A stretch of 64,000 bases of DNA, taken from positions 5,697,001 through 5,761,000 of the forward strand of contig NC_065423.1 of NCBI RefSeq assembly GCF_024362695.1, read 5' to 3'. Shown here piece after piece: positions 23,901 through 38,900 of this stretch (positions are counted from its first letter, which is position 1; the number at the start of each line of letters is the position of its first letter). Below the pieces are notes generated by a model, which worked only from the letters and a program-made list of their open reading frames with translations, made no database searches and was not told the origin of the DNA. Origin of the DNA: Pectinophora gossypiella (Eukaryota > Arthropoda > Insecta > Lepidoptera > Gelechiidae). The translations under genes were made by a program, and so were the position numbers.

Positions 23901-26900
23901 TCATTGGTATAACCGCCTGGGAACCAATATTATGTAATTACTGAAATTGTATTCAATATTCTTTTGCTTTTTTTAAGAACGTGTAAGGCTCTGTGCCGAA
24001 GGTTTTCTTGCAGCTTCTTTTCCTTGGGTATGCAGGTAGGACAAGCTATACTAGTTTTAGGCGAATGGCAAAAAATATATTTATATAAAAAATACGATTC
24101 AAAGTGTAACTATGTTACCTAATAAATAAATATTTAATTTGTAACTACATTAGCGAATCCCAGCGACTTCCAAATCCACTTTAGATGTGCTTTCGTACGC
24201 ACACAATCTCTATGCGCACAATCACTATGCGCACTTTCATAGTACTCGGAAGACTGGAATCATTTATTTATTTGTAGACAATAAAACATACAAAAGAAAC
24301 AAGCTTATCTCTAATAAAAAGAGTTTTTTTTCTAAGAGATTGTTCGTGCGTGTTCTTAAGTACTTATATGTACGAATCGAATTCGTACGGAAACGCATGC
24401 GAGACCAACCTAAATGTGAAGTTCGAGATCTCGAAAGCAAAAATGTCAAAAGGAACCTGTGTTGTAAGTCGTACTGATAAAGTACGTTGTGGTGCAGCCG
24501 CCGCCGTGGGTGCCGTGTGTCCGCGGCGCGGAGGACGCGTCGTACTTCCACCCCCCCGACCGCGAGCGGCCGCAGCCGTCGGCGGCCCCGTTCCGCTCGC
24601 GGCCGCCCTTCGCCGGACAACTGCCCTTCGTCGGGTACTCCTACGTGGCTCTCGAGGAGAACGACGACAGTAGCGGCGGCTTCAACGCCTCGCATGACTG
24701 TACTGCCATCGATTTGGCCACTTTCAAGTAAGTAGTTATAGTTAGAGTATCGTATTTTATTTGTATCTAACATAATTATCAAATTCAATAATCTAAAAAT
24801 AACAAAAACAACAACACGAGCTAATTATAAATAGAAAACCTCCTCCAAAACGCTGGCAGCATTGCCCCTCTGAACTGCCAGGCCTATTCTCTGCGCAAAA
24901 TAACTGCCAGCTCTCGGATCGCCAGTTGCCTCAATGAGACGCGCCGAAATGTCACTCAAAAATAATTTCGCCTCAGGGCCCCACGGTCCCATCGTCTCCA
25001 CTGCGAATGGCAAAAAGATATACGACCCACTTAAACCCACATATTTCCTTTAGTTAGAGTCATCTTAAAAATGTACATAAACATAAGCTCACGCCTTTAT
25101 CCCATCATCACTAATTTAAGAGCAACGCTCTTGTCGGTGTAGCATCCTCCATGCTACCTTTTAGGGAAAAATAGATATGTGGTTTCCCTCTCGCCTTCTT
25201 TCTATATCCCAATTGGGATGAATTAATGAATGAGTATTTATTCTTATAACAATTACAAGATAAACTAAATACCTATGCCTCACCGAGCTTTCTGTTAGAC
25301 CAACGTGATTCGCCGTCTATAATGGTCAAGCCAACCGCGTAAATGTACCTATAAGTACTCGATATTATCTCAATACTCGATCACAAAGATATTTTGTAAG
25401 TAATTTGGTACGTAGCAGCCATGGAGTAACAGAGTCGTCTCTCAACATTCTGTTTAAAAAATAACCAATGAAATAATCATGTAGGATCTGCGCGCTTTAT
25501 ACAATTTTGCTTATAAAACATTCTTAAACATGTTATTATAATAATAATTAGACAACCATTAAATGCGTCATCCTCACATCACATCACAAATCTATTGATC
25601 TGTTAGTTTTGTTTACGTTCTGTTGGATAATATTAGTTTAGTGAAATCTATCGGCCATGCTGCCCGAGTTTCATACGGTCGTTAAATTTAGGAATCGTTT
25701 TTTGATTCTGACGTTCAATGTGTAAGTTAAGTAAGATACTTCATATTTAAGTGAAAGGCGATTTCAAGTTTTAAGATATTATTTCAAATGTACGACTTGA
25801 AAATGCTATTTATTTAGGCTTAGGCGTAGTTACGCTGATGTTATTATATATTATGCACATGTCGACTTACGGGACTGAAGGTAGGGAGAATAGAATGTAC
25901 CGGGTATACTACGAAAACGAACGAGACGGATTCTTCGTAACGGAGTTACATTACTCTATGTTATTGCTCTGTTAGTATTGTAAGGTCAGTCTATAAGGAA
26001 TCACTTGCGTTAATAGTTCCCTAATACATATACTCGTATAGTTAGTAATGTAGGGCACTAACAGTACTCTGCGTTTGTTAGATTAGAACCCTTATGGATT
26101 CGTCATGTCTGTCTGTCTGTCCGTCCGTATGTCACAGTCACTTTTATTGTTAATAGATCAGCGGAGAAGCTGGCTGCGATGCGCGGTCGCGAGATCGCGT
26201 CGCTGCAGAGCAAGCTGGCGGCGGCGGAGGCGGCGGCGGGCGCCGAGGCGGAGCGGACGCGGCGCGCCGCCGACCAGGAGGCCGAGCGCCAGCGCGCCCG
26301 GCTGCAGGCCGAGATCACCGCGCTCTCGCTGCAGAACAGGTTCGTACCAAGTCTAAATATTTAAAATGAGAAACCTACGTATTTCACTACGCGCATACGT
26401 ACAACTAATGTACACACTACGTATAGAAGGGACACTCCATCCGTGCGACCGATACGAGCTTGGATTACCTTACCGAGTGTGCGCGGACTGTTTGTCTCCT
26501 TCGCACACGCGGGGAAAAAAAATTGTACAGTGTCTGGAGTGCGCTACGAGGTAGACACGTTACTAATCGCTTCATTATGAAAACATTTATAAACCTCGAC
26601 TTGCTAAAATATACAGCATAGCAGCGCTGGTTCTGACTAGAGACTTGCAGTTTTAAACGAAACACCTCCATGCGAATGAAGTCGCAGCTAGTTAACGTTA
26701 GTTTTTGTACACATTATAGTGATCCTGACCATTCAAATGTAGAAGATGGTTAGTCGAAGGGCCAGAGGTGATATACAGGTTTAGACAACTTGAGACAAAA
26801 GAGTTAAAATGATAGATCGGCGAATGATGTTGAATTAATGATCTTCACTTATTAAACCAAATGCAATAAAAAATGGTGATTTGATGTTAGATTTTCTCTG

Positions 26901-29900
26901 TATTTTGTGTCCATTGTGCTTAGTATTTTATCTATCTATCTATAATAATATCTTTTTCACTTGAAGATAAAACGATATACATTATATATTATTACATTTA
27001 TTCACTTAAAAATAATACTATTTCGTTTACATTATTTCAAGGGCCTATAATAACTTCCTTCAGTTTTAATTGGTAACTTTTATTATATAAATAAAAAATA
27101 CTACAATTTGAAAGAAATGAAGTAAAAGTTACAATTTACTATTTTATTTATTTATTAGTTATATATAAATTCAGATACAATATTTTTATTTTTATACACA
27201 TTCCATTATTCGGCGGTAACGTTTAGGTCTGTATCTGTGTGCCCATTGGCAAAGGCCTCCCCCAATCTATTCCACTCCTCTTTGCATTTAGCCGTTCTAG
27301 TCCAGGTTCTTCCGGCCACTCTGACGATTTCCTAACTAGACTATAAAAGTTAATAAGAATACTCCACAACAGTCTAAAATGGCACAGTGCGAGCAGCATA
27401 AAGATTATTTTGTACATGTCTTTATTATTTATTTATGCAAGTTTCAAAGAAAGTGTTACTTTTAAATTGTTCTTACATTATCTTCAGATCAGGCCTCATA
27501 GATCTCTTAATTATAGCCTCAGTTCAGTACTAACATAGATTACCTTGCAGTTTATTACATCAATAAACAAACTCTTTATGACAACGGTCTCAAAACTTAA
27601 TAAATTTTTTTCAAAGTCATTCGACTTCAATAACTTTTATTACCATTGCTTCACCGTTATCATCATTTAAACATGGTAATTTCTTAGCACTATAGTCTAT
27701 ATTCTTTTAAGTTGTACCTCTAACATAATTCTCATATCAGCATTTTTTTCGCTTAACTCCTTTGTGGATTTCATTTATATCAAATTTTTCTTCATCACTA
27801 TGTTCTTCTGGGTCTGTAGTTTCAATTTTGATATTGGTTAGAAATACTTTATCGTATTCTACATTTTCTGGAGGTAAATATTTACTCTCGGGTTTTAGAA
27901 CAGTAGTACTACAACCAGAATCAAACTCTATAGGTACTTCTATAGGAGAAATTGGTACTGAGTCATTATCTAGATTCTGTTCGGATTTAACAGACACAAT
28001 CACACAGGGTAGATTTAAAGGAATATTAGGTTCGCAACCAAATAATGCTTGATAAGAAGATTTGCCTGTAAGAGGATGCAATGTATTGTTCTTCTGGTAT
28101 TGCACAAACATACAACCAAGTGTCCAGTTTGTAGAGTTTTTTTCATGCATCCATGATTGTAACAAGTTTTCGATGTCTTGACTTTCCGTGCGGCCTTGAG
28201 GTTTCCTAGGGTTTGGGCCACAACCTTGTACAATATTACTAGCAGGCCACAGTGCTGTTATTTCTTTTATAACTTTTTCAGTTAAATCATGACCCATTTC
28301 AGACTGTAATACATTAGGAGATCCGAATGTTGTAAATATATTCACAAGTTCCATAGCAACGTCAGATATATTTTTAGTTTTCAAAGGACGAAGCAATGTG
28401 AATTTCGTAGCATTATCTTGGTAACTGAGTAACCACTTATAGTCACCGTCAGCACAATACTGCAAGTCTATGATATCAAATTGTCCCTTTGCATTGTAAC
28501 GGACATTGGCTGGATTCATAATGCTGCTTCTTTTGGGTGCATTTCTATACATTCGACATGTTGGGCACAGTGAAACAAATATTTCTATTGCCTTTTTTGG
28601 TATATAAAATTTATTCTTGATGATATGGATCATTTTGTCCCTTCCAGCATGTCCACATGATTCATGTACTTCAGATAGTTTATTAAAATACTGTTCCCTC
28701 GGTATTATATATACAGTGGGCTCCTCAGAGTCATATCTTCTAAAAATTAAATGATCCTTATCTTCGGTGGTAAGAACATCGTACTTGGCTGTATAATAAT
28801 AATCCATCTGTGCTCGACGCTCTCCAGGATTTAAAGCTTTAGCTTTTTTAAGTTGCTGTATAACCTCAACTACTCTTTTCTGAAACCATGGCTTCCTCAT
28901 AGAACCTTGAAGAACACAGCAATAGATTAATATTTCAAAAAATCTGCATAATATTTACAAAAAGCAAAATAGGTGTCAAATAAAATTATTACCCTGGTGA
29001 GTTTCATCATAATCCAGAAGCTTTTGTTCAAAGTTTCGTTTGAAGATATTGTTTGCCTCTTCGTGGTTGTTTAGTCCCGTAGTTCCCACATTTTTCCTTT
29101 TTACTTCGTTCATATTGTTTACATCGGCCGGCGAAAATATCTGAACTATATTGGAGTCCCGAATTCCGTGGACTAGTTTGGCTTGTATTGTTTTTTTTTT
29201 TTTTTTTTGTTTTGGTTTTCCCCGAAGGGTAAGGCAAAGGGAACTATGCCCATACAGCCATGTCTGACGTATTTTTTTCTTGATGATTAATGAAATGATG
29301 AAAGGTGATGATGATGAAACCTAAGCCCCCACCCTCGGAGTAGACTCCTACTCCGAACCCCAAACGAATTAACTCAAAAGTCCGCATAAACTTTTGAGTT
29401 ATGAAGCGGCTTCCTGACACGAAGCGAAAATAGGCAGATACACTTTGTTTATTGAATACACCAATATAATAACACTCGCGAATGTCTTCCGACTAACTTA
29501 ATGCGATCATTAACCACAAAACACCACTTCGTATTAATTATTTAGATCATTCAATGAAGAAAGCAACTGTCCCGTTCCCGTTTCCCGCCAAAAAGCCTTG
29601 GCTTGTATTGGTTTGACAAGTGATTTTTTTTTTGTTTTGGTTTTCCCCGAAGGGTAAGGCAAGGGAACTATGCCCATACAGCCATGTCTTACGTATTTTT
29701 TTTCTTGATGATTAATGAAATGATGAAAGGTGATGATGATGAAACCTAAGCCCCCACCCTCGGAGCAGACTCCTACTCCGAACCCCAAACAAATTAACTC
29801 AAAAGTCCGCATAAACTTTCGAGTTATGAAGCGGCTTGTTGGCACGAAGCGAAAATAGGTAGATACACTTTGTTTATTGAATACTCCAATATAATAACAC

Positions 29901-32900
29901 TGTCGCGAATGTTTTCCGACTAACTTAATGCGATCATTAACCACAAAACACCACTTCGTATTAATTATTTAGATCATTCAATGAAGAAAGCAACTGTCCC
30001 GTTCCCGTTTCTCGCCTTTTTGTTACTGTCACTTTTCACGTCAATTACCGTCACTTTTGTGCTATGTTCAACATATATGAATTGTAAAGTCCAGCAATTA
30101 ATATATGTTGACCATAGCATCACGCCTGTATCCCCGAAAGCGTAGGCAGAGGCGTATAGTATTTAAACCGAATCCTCGCCCACTATGTTTAAGCCTAAGC
30201 AGTAATAGGGGGCGAGTCTACTGCCATTGCGGTCACAAATCCTGGATTCAAACTCATAAATTCTAATTCAGTGTTTTAGATCCCGAGCCGAAATTCTGTG
30301 ACCAGGGATTCAAAAACAAAACTATTCCTGACCTAATTCGATTCTATAAGAATATACACACACAAAAATGTTATTTGCATAGACCATCATACACTGGCCT
30401 TCCATCCTTTCTTATGTCTTTCGGTATTATATCATAAATCTTCGTTGCGGCACGCACACACTCGCCACTCCTCCGTGCCGTGCACATGCTTAATGCACTC
30501 CTTGCATCAGCACCAGAGTGTGTGTTTGTGAGTGAGTGGACGTATGTGTGTCGCGAGTGTCTGAGGTTCTGCGAGATAATGAATGATGTGTGAAAATTAA
30601 AATGTTTTATATGGTTTACACCTAAGTTTTTTTTATGTCTAATGATATTAATGTTTATATTGAAAGTTTCATGGCGCATTGGCGCTTCTGCACTGTAAAG
30701 TCGTGAAATGTAAATAAATAATTAATAAATACGTGGAGCCGTGTGTTAACTAACAGCTTTACTTCTCAGGCGTCTTGAACGCCAAATCGAGGTGGAGAAG
30801 GAAGAGCGCATGGCCTTGGAGCGCACCAACCAGCAGCTGTCGACCAACATCTCCGACCGCACCAACGCCGAACTACGCGCCGCACAAGCTTCCGTGGCAG
30901 AGGTGAGTACTACCATAGCACACTCTCTTTCACTTCATTCTTCTAACAAGACAGAAAGACAGAGTAAAACATGCTTTATTTCACAATTGTCTTACGCGTC
31001 ATGTTTCAACGCAAATACTAGGTATATTGTTATTATGACGTTTTTAAATGGTACTACGCTACGCTACTTGTTTTTAAATTTTTACGCTATCTTGACAATT
31101 TTTTTTTGTTTTTTGACGTGACTTATTGTAGATTTGCCGCAGGTGGCATTAACTACTTGGCCGGACAAATCTTGACATTTGGAAACTTGCGAAATGTATG
31201 TGTTTCCGTATTCTGAAACACGAAAGAATTAAACTGTAAAGAACTTTGTTTAGTTCTTCCCGGTCCCAAGCGGACCCTGTGATAAACGGGATAATGCTTG
31301 GGTGACGAATCGTTCCTGGTCCATTCGATAATAAATAACTTAATAAGCCATATTTTTTCAGCTTTGTGGTAAATAATTACATTTATTAATTCAATTTATA
31401 AGTTATTCTGTTATGTGAAGATGACAGACTTTACTTTCAAGGCGGGTAACAAATGTCCTTCTGATGTTCCCCCTCTTATGTTAAACGGATCATCTATAAA
31501 AAGAGTTGGTTCTTTTAAATACCTTGGCCATATGATGACTGAGGATATGCGTGACGATCTCGATATGGAGCGAGAGCGTAGGGCTCTGGCGGTCAGAGCG
31601 AACATGATAGCCCACAGGTTTAGCAGATGTACAGCTCAGGTTAAGATAACTCTTTTCCAGGCTTATTGTACCTCGCTGTACACTTGTAGCTTGTGGACTC
31701 GTCACTCGCAACGATCATTGGACGCCTTACGCATTCAGTTCAATAATGCATTCAGGGTGTTGTTGGGGCTGCCGCGTTTCTGCAGTGCCTCGGGTATGTT
31801 TGCGGACGCGCAGGTAGATGGCTTTCACGCCATACTCCGCAAACGGTGCGCTGCGACGCACTGCAGAGTGCGTGCCAGCACCAACAGCATCCTGGCTGTA
31901 ATAGCTGATAGGTGGGACAGCAGCTTTATAAAGCACTGGACCCATCAGCATTTAAGCGTGTGCCATTATGGTGTTTTATAGCTTTTAAGTATTTTCTTTC
32001 TTGTATTTTAGGTTAGTACATATGGATGTAAATTTGTCCGAAATAAAGTATATTTTATTTTATTTTATTTTTTATTTATTTATTTTACTAAATCTGGTGT
32101 CATTTATTAAGCTATAAGGATGCGACGCTAGTGGCGACTACCTATTTACTTAGCTTAATTTGCAACCGACACTGGGGGCTTAACGTGCCTTCAGCACGGA
32201 ATCATTTCGTTCCCAACTAAATCAAAAATTATTGTAATGTCAGATACAAGCGGAGCGGGATGCGCTGCGCGAGGACTTCCGCCGCTTGGAGTCGCGCGTG
32301 GCAGAGCTGCAGGCGGAGTGCGCGCGCGCCACCGCGCTCGCTGACACCGCGCAACAACAACAGAAGCATTATAAGGTACATTGTAAACATTTTTTTGGAT
32401 ACTTCTCTCGTGTGCGCCGTGAGCTCTATGACCATCTTCAGCGACCTGGTGTCAGGGTCCAGGGTTGCTATATTGAGCTGCCAAAGGCTGACATGGCTCA
32501 TGTAACGACTACCTACTATAACGTACACGTATATGTGTATATATAAACAGCCTATACATCCCACTACTGGGCAGCCTCTCATCAATCAACCGAAGGGGGT
32601 ACGGAGCATACTCCACCACGCTGCTCCACTGCGGGTTGGTGGATGTTTTTACGACTAACCCTTGGTCCTTCCAACCTCTTTCTTCTGTTCCGTGGTCCTG
32701 ACATTCCTGTATTTTATGGACTAAACTATTATATATATTGTTGTATCCTGCGATTATTGTTTTACCCCGTCCAGGACATACTAGTGCACGCTCAAGAGTT
32801 GCGACACAGGCGACTGACGGAGATCAATGTGAAGGCCATAGTGAGTGCCTGTTAACGGTGGTCATTTCTGCTTGTGTATTATTTCTATTAGAATGTATAC

Positions 32901-35900
32901 AGGGTGTTAGTGACATCGTAACGAATACTGGGGGGGATGAGTCAGCTCATAATCAATCATTATTCTTTAACCTGTAGCATAGAATAAATAATAGTGTATC
33001 TAGGTTGAATGACACGTGCATTATGAGTGTAGCCTTTTTGTACATTTTGTGCTTTTGAGACAGTAATGGTTAACTGCTGACTTTGTTATTATGCGTAGTA
33101 ATAGTGTAATGTGCATTAGTGCAAACCTTTTTGTTTCTTTTTTTTTTCAATTTGCTATCTGCGAGGAACTATAATTGGCTTTCTGTTTTTACCATAAGTT
33201 GCTACTAAATTAATTATAGCTGTTGTTTCTCCGAACATTAAATAAATAAATAAATATTTTCAGTTGTATACTGTGCGATGGCAAATTTCACTTGATATTA
33301 ACTCAGAATAATCATCCCCCCCTCAAGTATTTGTTGCAATGTCACTAACACCCTGTATGTAGACTAGTGTTGTACTGTATTAGTCTTTTGTAGTTTTCAT
33401 AAAACTAATAATTTTATTTGATTCTATCCTATATTCTTATATGTAGAATCAGTAATAGAACTTAGATTCACCTATACTCAAAGGTTGCCTGGAAGAAGTT
33501 GCTAGCTAGCAATTAGGCCGCTTATTGTACTCTTTCCTTTCTTTTTTTTTGTTTTGTATTTTTTTTATATCCTGTGTGCAATATGGTATTCGTTATGTTG
33601 GAATTAGATTAGATAATTTACTTAGTAAGTTAGAAATTAGCTAGTAAATTGTAAGTTGTAATAATAATGTCGCTGGATGGCCGCGTGTGTTTGATTTTTG
33701 AAACTTTTGACTTGCAGGACACAATAGCGAAAGAGCGCGCGTTGCGTCGCCAAACATTAACCGGTGGGGAGGCGGAGAGTCGCGAGGCGGGGGCTAGAGT
33801 GGCGCAAGCGGAGGCCAACGCGGCCAAGGAGGCGCGCGCCAGGGAACAGCTGGAGAAGCGGCTGGCCACTGCTGAGGAGGAGAACGCTAGCCTGCATGCC
33901 GAGGTCGGGCAGATCCGGCGGGAATTAGCCCGGGCCCAGGTAAGATTACTTACTACATAAACAGCCTATATACGTCTCCCCAAGTGAGAGATCTCAGCGC
34001 TCCCCAATAGGCTAGTTTCCAACTAGTCAAATCAGTTACAACGGCCTCCGTGGTCCAGTGTTTGAGCCTTGAGCTCACGATCAGAAGGTCCCGGGTTCGA
34101 ATCCCGGTGGGGACATTCACAAAAAACCACTTTGTGATCCCTAGTTTGATTAGGACATTACAGGCTGATCACCTGGTTGTCCGAAAGTAAGATGATCCGT
34201 GCTTCGGAAGGCTCGTTAAGCCGTTGGCCCCGGTTACTACTTAATAATGTAAGTATGTAGTCGTTACATGAGCCATGTCAGGGGCCTTTGGCGGCTCAGT
34301 ATAACTCTGACACCAGGACTGATGAGGTTGGTAAACCACCTCACAACCCACACGCTAAGAATTATCAGTTACTTTTTACTAAACGTCAAAACATGAAATG
34401 ACTACGGAATTTGTATGAAACAGCACACTGTGACGTCATAGATATACGTGATGAAATGTCGCACTTATTATTACGTTTTTCTTGATTAAAATTCATAAAT
34501 AGAAAAAAGAAAATGTTTTTCGTCAGTGATCAGAATTTCATAATTTATCTTGAACCTAGTACACGACCCAATTGTCCGGCCAAGTAGTTAATGCCAGTTG
34601 CGGGAAATCTGCAATATGTCCATCACCATTAGTTCATCTTGCGATGGATGTACGCCTGACTAACCCCATTGCGATATAGTCGTGAGCTTATGTTGCTGTA
34701 AGTAACGTAAAAATAAAAACAAAAGTAAATATATTTATATACATCCCATTCTGCTGGGAGCTTCTACGCTGGATTGAAAGCGAGTACAAAACATAGAACA
34801 CGTTCAGCTGCCTGTCTTGCGGGCATGACGTAAAATCCGACAGAGGAATGGTGTCTTTAACATTATATTGGCGATGGATCGATCAGCTGTCAATATACAG
34901 TTCACCATATCCATCTCAGGACTTATATCAAAAGTGAAACTAAAAGTTGTCTTCTGACCACGTGCTCACCCCATTAGGGGTTACGGGCGTGATGGGCGAT
35001 ATTTATGTGTATGTGTATGTATATTTATGTGTATTATGTTATATATCGATGGTTATATGCTGCAGCATTAAAGAGGAACAGCCTCGCAGGGAGCAGACTC
35101 CCTAGATATTGCAAAGAATTATCTTAGTGCGCCAGATTCTCGTTTCTTTGTAAGTGTCCCTAAGCACGGGTAAGTGCTATAAAAACAAAAATCATGTTTA
35201 TATTTTATTTTTTAATTCTAATCTATAGGAAACCCTGGGTGAGAAGAACCGGTATGCAACGGCGTCGACGGAGCAGCTGACGGTAGCGCAGGCGCAGCTG
35301 GCGCAGGAGCGCGCGCGGGTGGCCTCTCTGCTGGCACAAGTACAGGTACTTATAACTCAAGCCTCGTATTTTTAAATCGTTCGTCCCCAGCACACATGCC
35401 AAAATATATACCTGTTTCATCTTGAAAATGACAAGTTTTGATGCGCTACGTGAAATGTAATGTAATTTATGTAATGATTTATTTATTCGGTGTACCTTTT
35501 GTCTTACTGATTTTGGTTTACGATATGGGCATGTATATAATGAGGAGGGATGAAAGGCAGTTAAAGGAAAGTTATGACTATGAATGTGGATGGATATAGG
35601 AGTATTGGACGACTATTGGAAAGTGTGGACGGATTGTGTAAAGAAGGATATGTGTGTGAATTTTGTGAGTACCGAGATTGCGACTGACAGAAATGAATGG
35701 AAGAAGAATACATGTTGTGCCGAGCCACGTAAAATGGGACTTATCTGATGATGATGATAATACCCACCTGTATCATCATCATTATCAGATAAGTCCCAGT
35801 CTATCATTATGGGTATCATCGTTCTCCTGCCTAAGGGCAGATTTTGGTGTATGTTGTGTCTTAGGTGTTTAATTAATTTATCACAATGTCATGGTAATGT

Positions 35901-38900
35901 GATCAGGAGTTGGAGCGCGGCATGCAGGAGGCGGGGCGGCGCGAGGCGGCGCTGGAGGAGCAGTGCGGCCGCACGGAGGCGCGGCTGCACGAGCGGCTCG
36001 ACGCGGCCGAGGCGCGCGCCGCCAGCGCGCTGCAGGACGACGCCAGGCACCGGGAGAAGGTACGGGCTACCTCGGGCACTTCCTTAAGACTATTGTGTCT
36101 GGAAATCTCGGCCACAAAAGGATAAAGAAGCTTACTGTAACGGACCTATTGCTCGGCGGCTTGTGAATTATTTTATTTTCTTTGGCACACCAACAGTAAC
36201 TATTCATGTATAAATTACATTTCAAAAGACTTAAAACCAAAACTAATTGCGTAACTGATTAACGGTGAGCACCGCATGCAATAGAAAAGAATATAACAAA
36301 AACAAACGACGTTTGTCACTCCTCAAACAATAAAAAAAATACTAAAAAATTAACAGACTTTGTTGAAGTTGTCACAAAAATATAGCTTATTCATTAAAAA
36401 GAACATACAAGCCATAATTTATAAAAGAAAGACCGAAAATCTATGATTACAAACTGATTCGCGGGCGACCAGAGTAGTGATCAGCCTACTTCAATTTCAA
36501 TCACTTTCAAAATTCCTTTGAATTTGATGTTTGATTGGTTAATGTGATAATAGGTAATAAAACTAAATACTTCGAGCCGGATCTGAAGGACCAAAAAATA
36601 TACCGGACTTATTGCTCGGCGGCTCTTGATAATAAGTACATACATACATACATAAACTCACGCCCGTAATCCCTAATGGGGTGGGCAGAGCCACAAGTAA
36701 TCAAAGGCAACTTGCAGCCACTTTTGATACCATGTCGTAAGCTGGATATGATGAACCTTATAAAAGACACTTACTTGGATAATAAGTATTTCGTTTTATT
36801 ACCTATCACAAGCCGCCGAGCAATAAGTCCGTTACAGCTTACTATCAATATTATTTTTGAACATCATAACAGATTCAAGTGAACTTTCGTCTACAATTTC
36901 ACCTGATGTTAAGTGCCAACGGCATTTTTAGCTGATCCATCACGTTCCCTTAGTCGAAATGTACGGCTTTTGTAAAGGTACAGAGAAAACATATTATGTT
37001 TCTTTTTATTCCAGTAAAGAAATCCATAAGTTATCTAACATACTTTTTTACGTGACTTTGTGTAGGTTTGCCTCAGACGGCATTAGCTAAGTATTTAATT
37101 CATCTAAGGCCGTCACGCTCTCACGTAATCATTTAATATATACTAACCTATCCCCCACAGGTCAACACCCTGGAGCAGTTAGTCCGTCAGCTAGAACGGC
37201 AAGTGACGGCGCTAGAAGGCCGCGCCTGCCCCAATTGTGAGGCGCGAGACAACGAGGCCAAGAAAGACGCGCACAGCGACACGGAGAGTGTCGGCGACGC
37301 GACTAGTGTCGCGCAGACACAGGTCACTGTGCTCAAGGAGCAGCTTGAGAGGGCCGAGGCTCAGTTGCAGGTAACATTCTAAAAAAAACTTTTTACTCTC
37401 GCTTGTGTGTGAACCCCGAACGGCGGTATTGACTTTTATTCCTGATTTTTGTTTCTCTCTCTGTGCTTTATCGCAAGTACGTTTTTTCACGTGGTCTCCG
37501 TGGCTACCCACGTGGCGTGTGGTGTTAGCCACGGCGACCACAGCCAATGTTGTACTTCTTTGTTTTAGGCACGTGCCGATGAAATTGCATCCTTGCGTCA
37601 AGAGGCGAGGGCCGCTAATTTAGCGAGATGGCGAAAGGTAAGCACTTCCTGTGGCACTAGGTCAAACGTCCATTTCGCATTATGACTAAGAAATTCGTCG
37701 AGTCCGTTTTTATTACTAAAACGTAAATACAATTCTAAGTAAAGCGGGTTGAAAACTCTAGCGAATGGGTTGGGTACTAGCTCAAACGCTTCTACCAACC
37801 GGCAGTGATTTAGGTGAAGTCTGTTCTTTTTGATAATTAATTTGTTGACATTTTGTATTCGCGATTTTTACCTTAACCTCTTAAAGCCTAGATTTCCAGA
37901 TACAATAGTTAAACAATGGGGTTTGGATTTTAAAAAGACATTCGATCTTACGGCTTTAATATGAAGGACTAAAGCTAGCTCTATCTCTTTCTTGCACTTA
38001 TTGCAGTGAAGGACGGCATTAGTTTAAGAGCTGTGTATCCGTCCGAATAGGCACCATTGTATTCTAATATCTATTCATTGACGATCATATCTTTGTTGTT
38101 ACCTTTTTATATTATGTTAAATGTTTTAAACATAAATGAAATAAATACAATTATGTATGTTATGTAAGTAAGCAACTTTAAGTTTATGTCCTACAGGAAC
38201 GCGAATTCAACGAGTTACAAGTAGAAGCGAAGTCGACGACACGCGAGCTCAAACGCGTAGAAGAGCGTTTATCAGCTGCATTAGAAACTAAGAAGACTGC
38301 TGAACAGAAAGCGTCGACGCTACAGAGCGAGATGGCGATATTGAAACCGCAACACGAGCGAGCGAGCAAGGAGGTGGAACGGTTGAAGGAACAGTTAGAG
38401 AAGTTGCAGAAAGCGCATGAAATTGCTCAGGCGGAGGTGGACAGGTAAGGGTTGTTACTAAACTTTTGCCACATCCTGAACATTCTATACAAAAATCCCT
38501 TACTGTATGTCTAACGTGTAAGTGCGAGCGGAATTATTATTAGTATTTCAATAAATACAAAACTGGGCATTTGTTTTCTACCTTTAGCCAAGCATACAAA
38601 TTGCAAGGGGCTTTCATATAAACCGTAAACATTTTTTTCGCTCTTTTGAGTGACAAAACTTTTGCCGTTGTTTTTTTATTCCGATTGTCTGAAAGTAAGA
38701 TGATGCGTGCTTCGGAAGGCACTTTTAGCCATTGGTCCCGGCTACTATTTACCGATGTAAGTAAGTCCTTTGCCGAAGGTTGTCTGGAAGAGATCGCTCT
38801 TAGCGATAAGGCCGCCTTTGCCCACCTTAGAATAAGTTTATCCTGTAAATGTTTTGTGTATTTGTGTGCAATAAAGTGTTTTTATTATTATTATTATTAT

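Noticed and set aside
24264..24788. 174-codon open frame on the minus strand
   Set aside because: Mostly antisense to sticky exon 8 and flanking intron; Arg-rich translation typical of a shadow frame.
24825..25040. 71-codon minus-strand frame with LINE-like wording
   Set aside because: Probably the end of a degraded retroelement next to the RTE relic; too short and too isolated to name as a gene.
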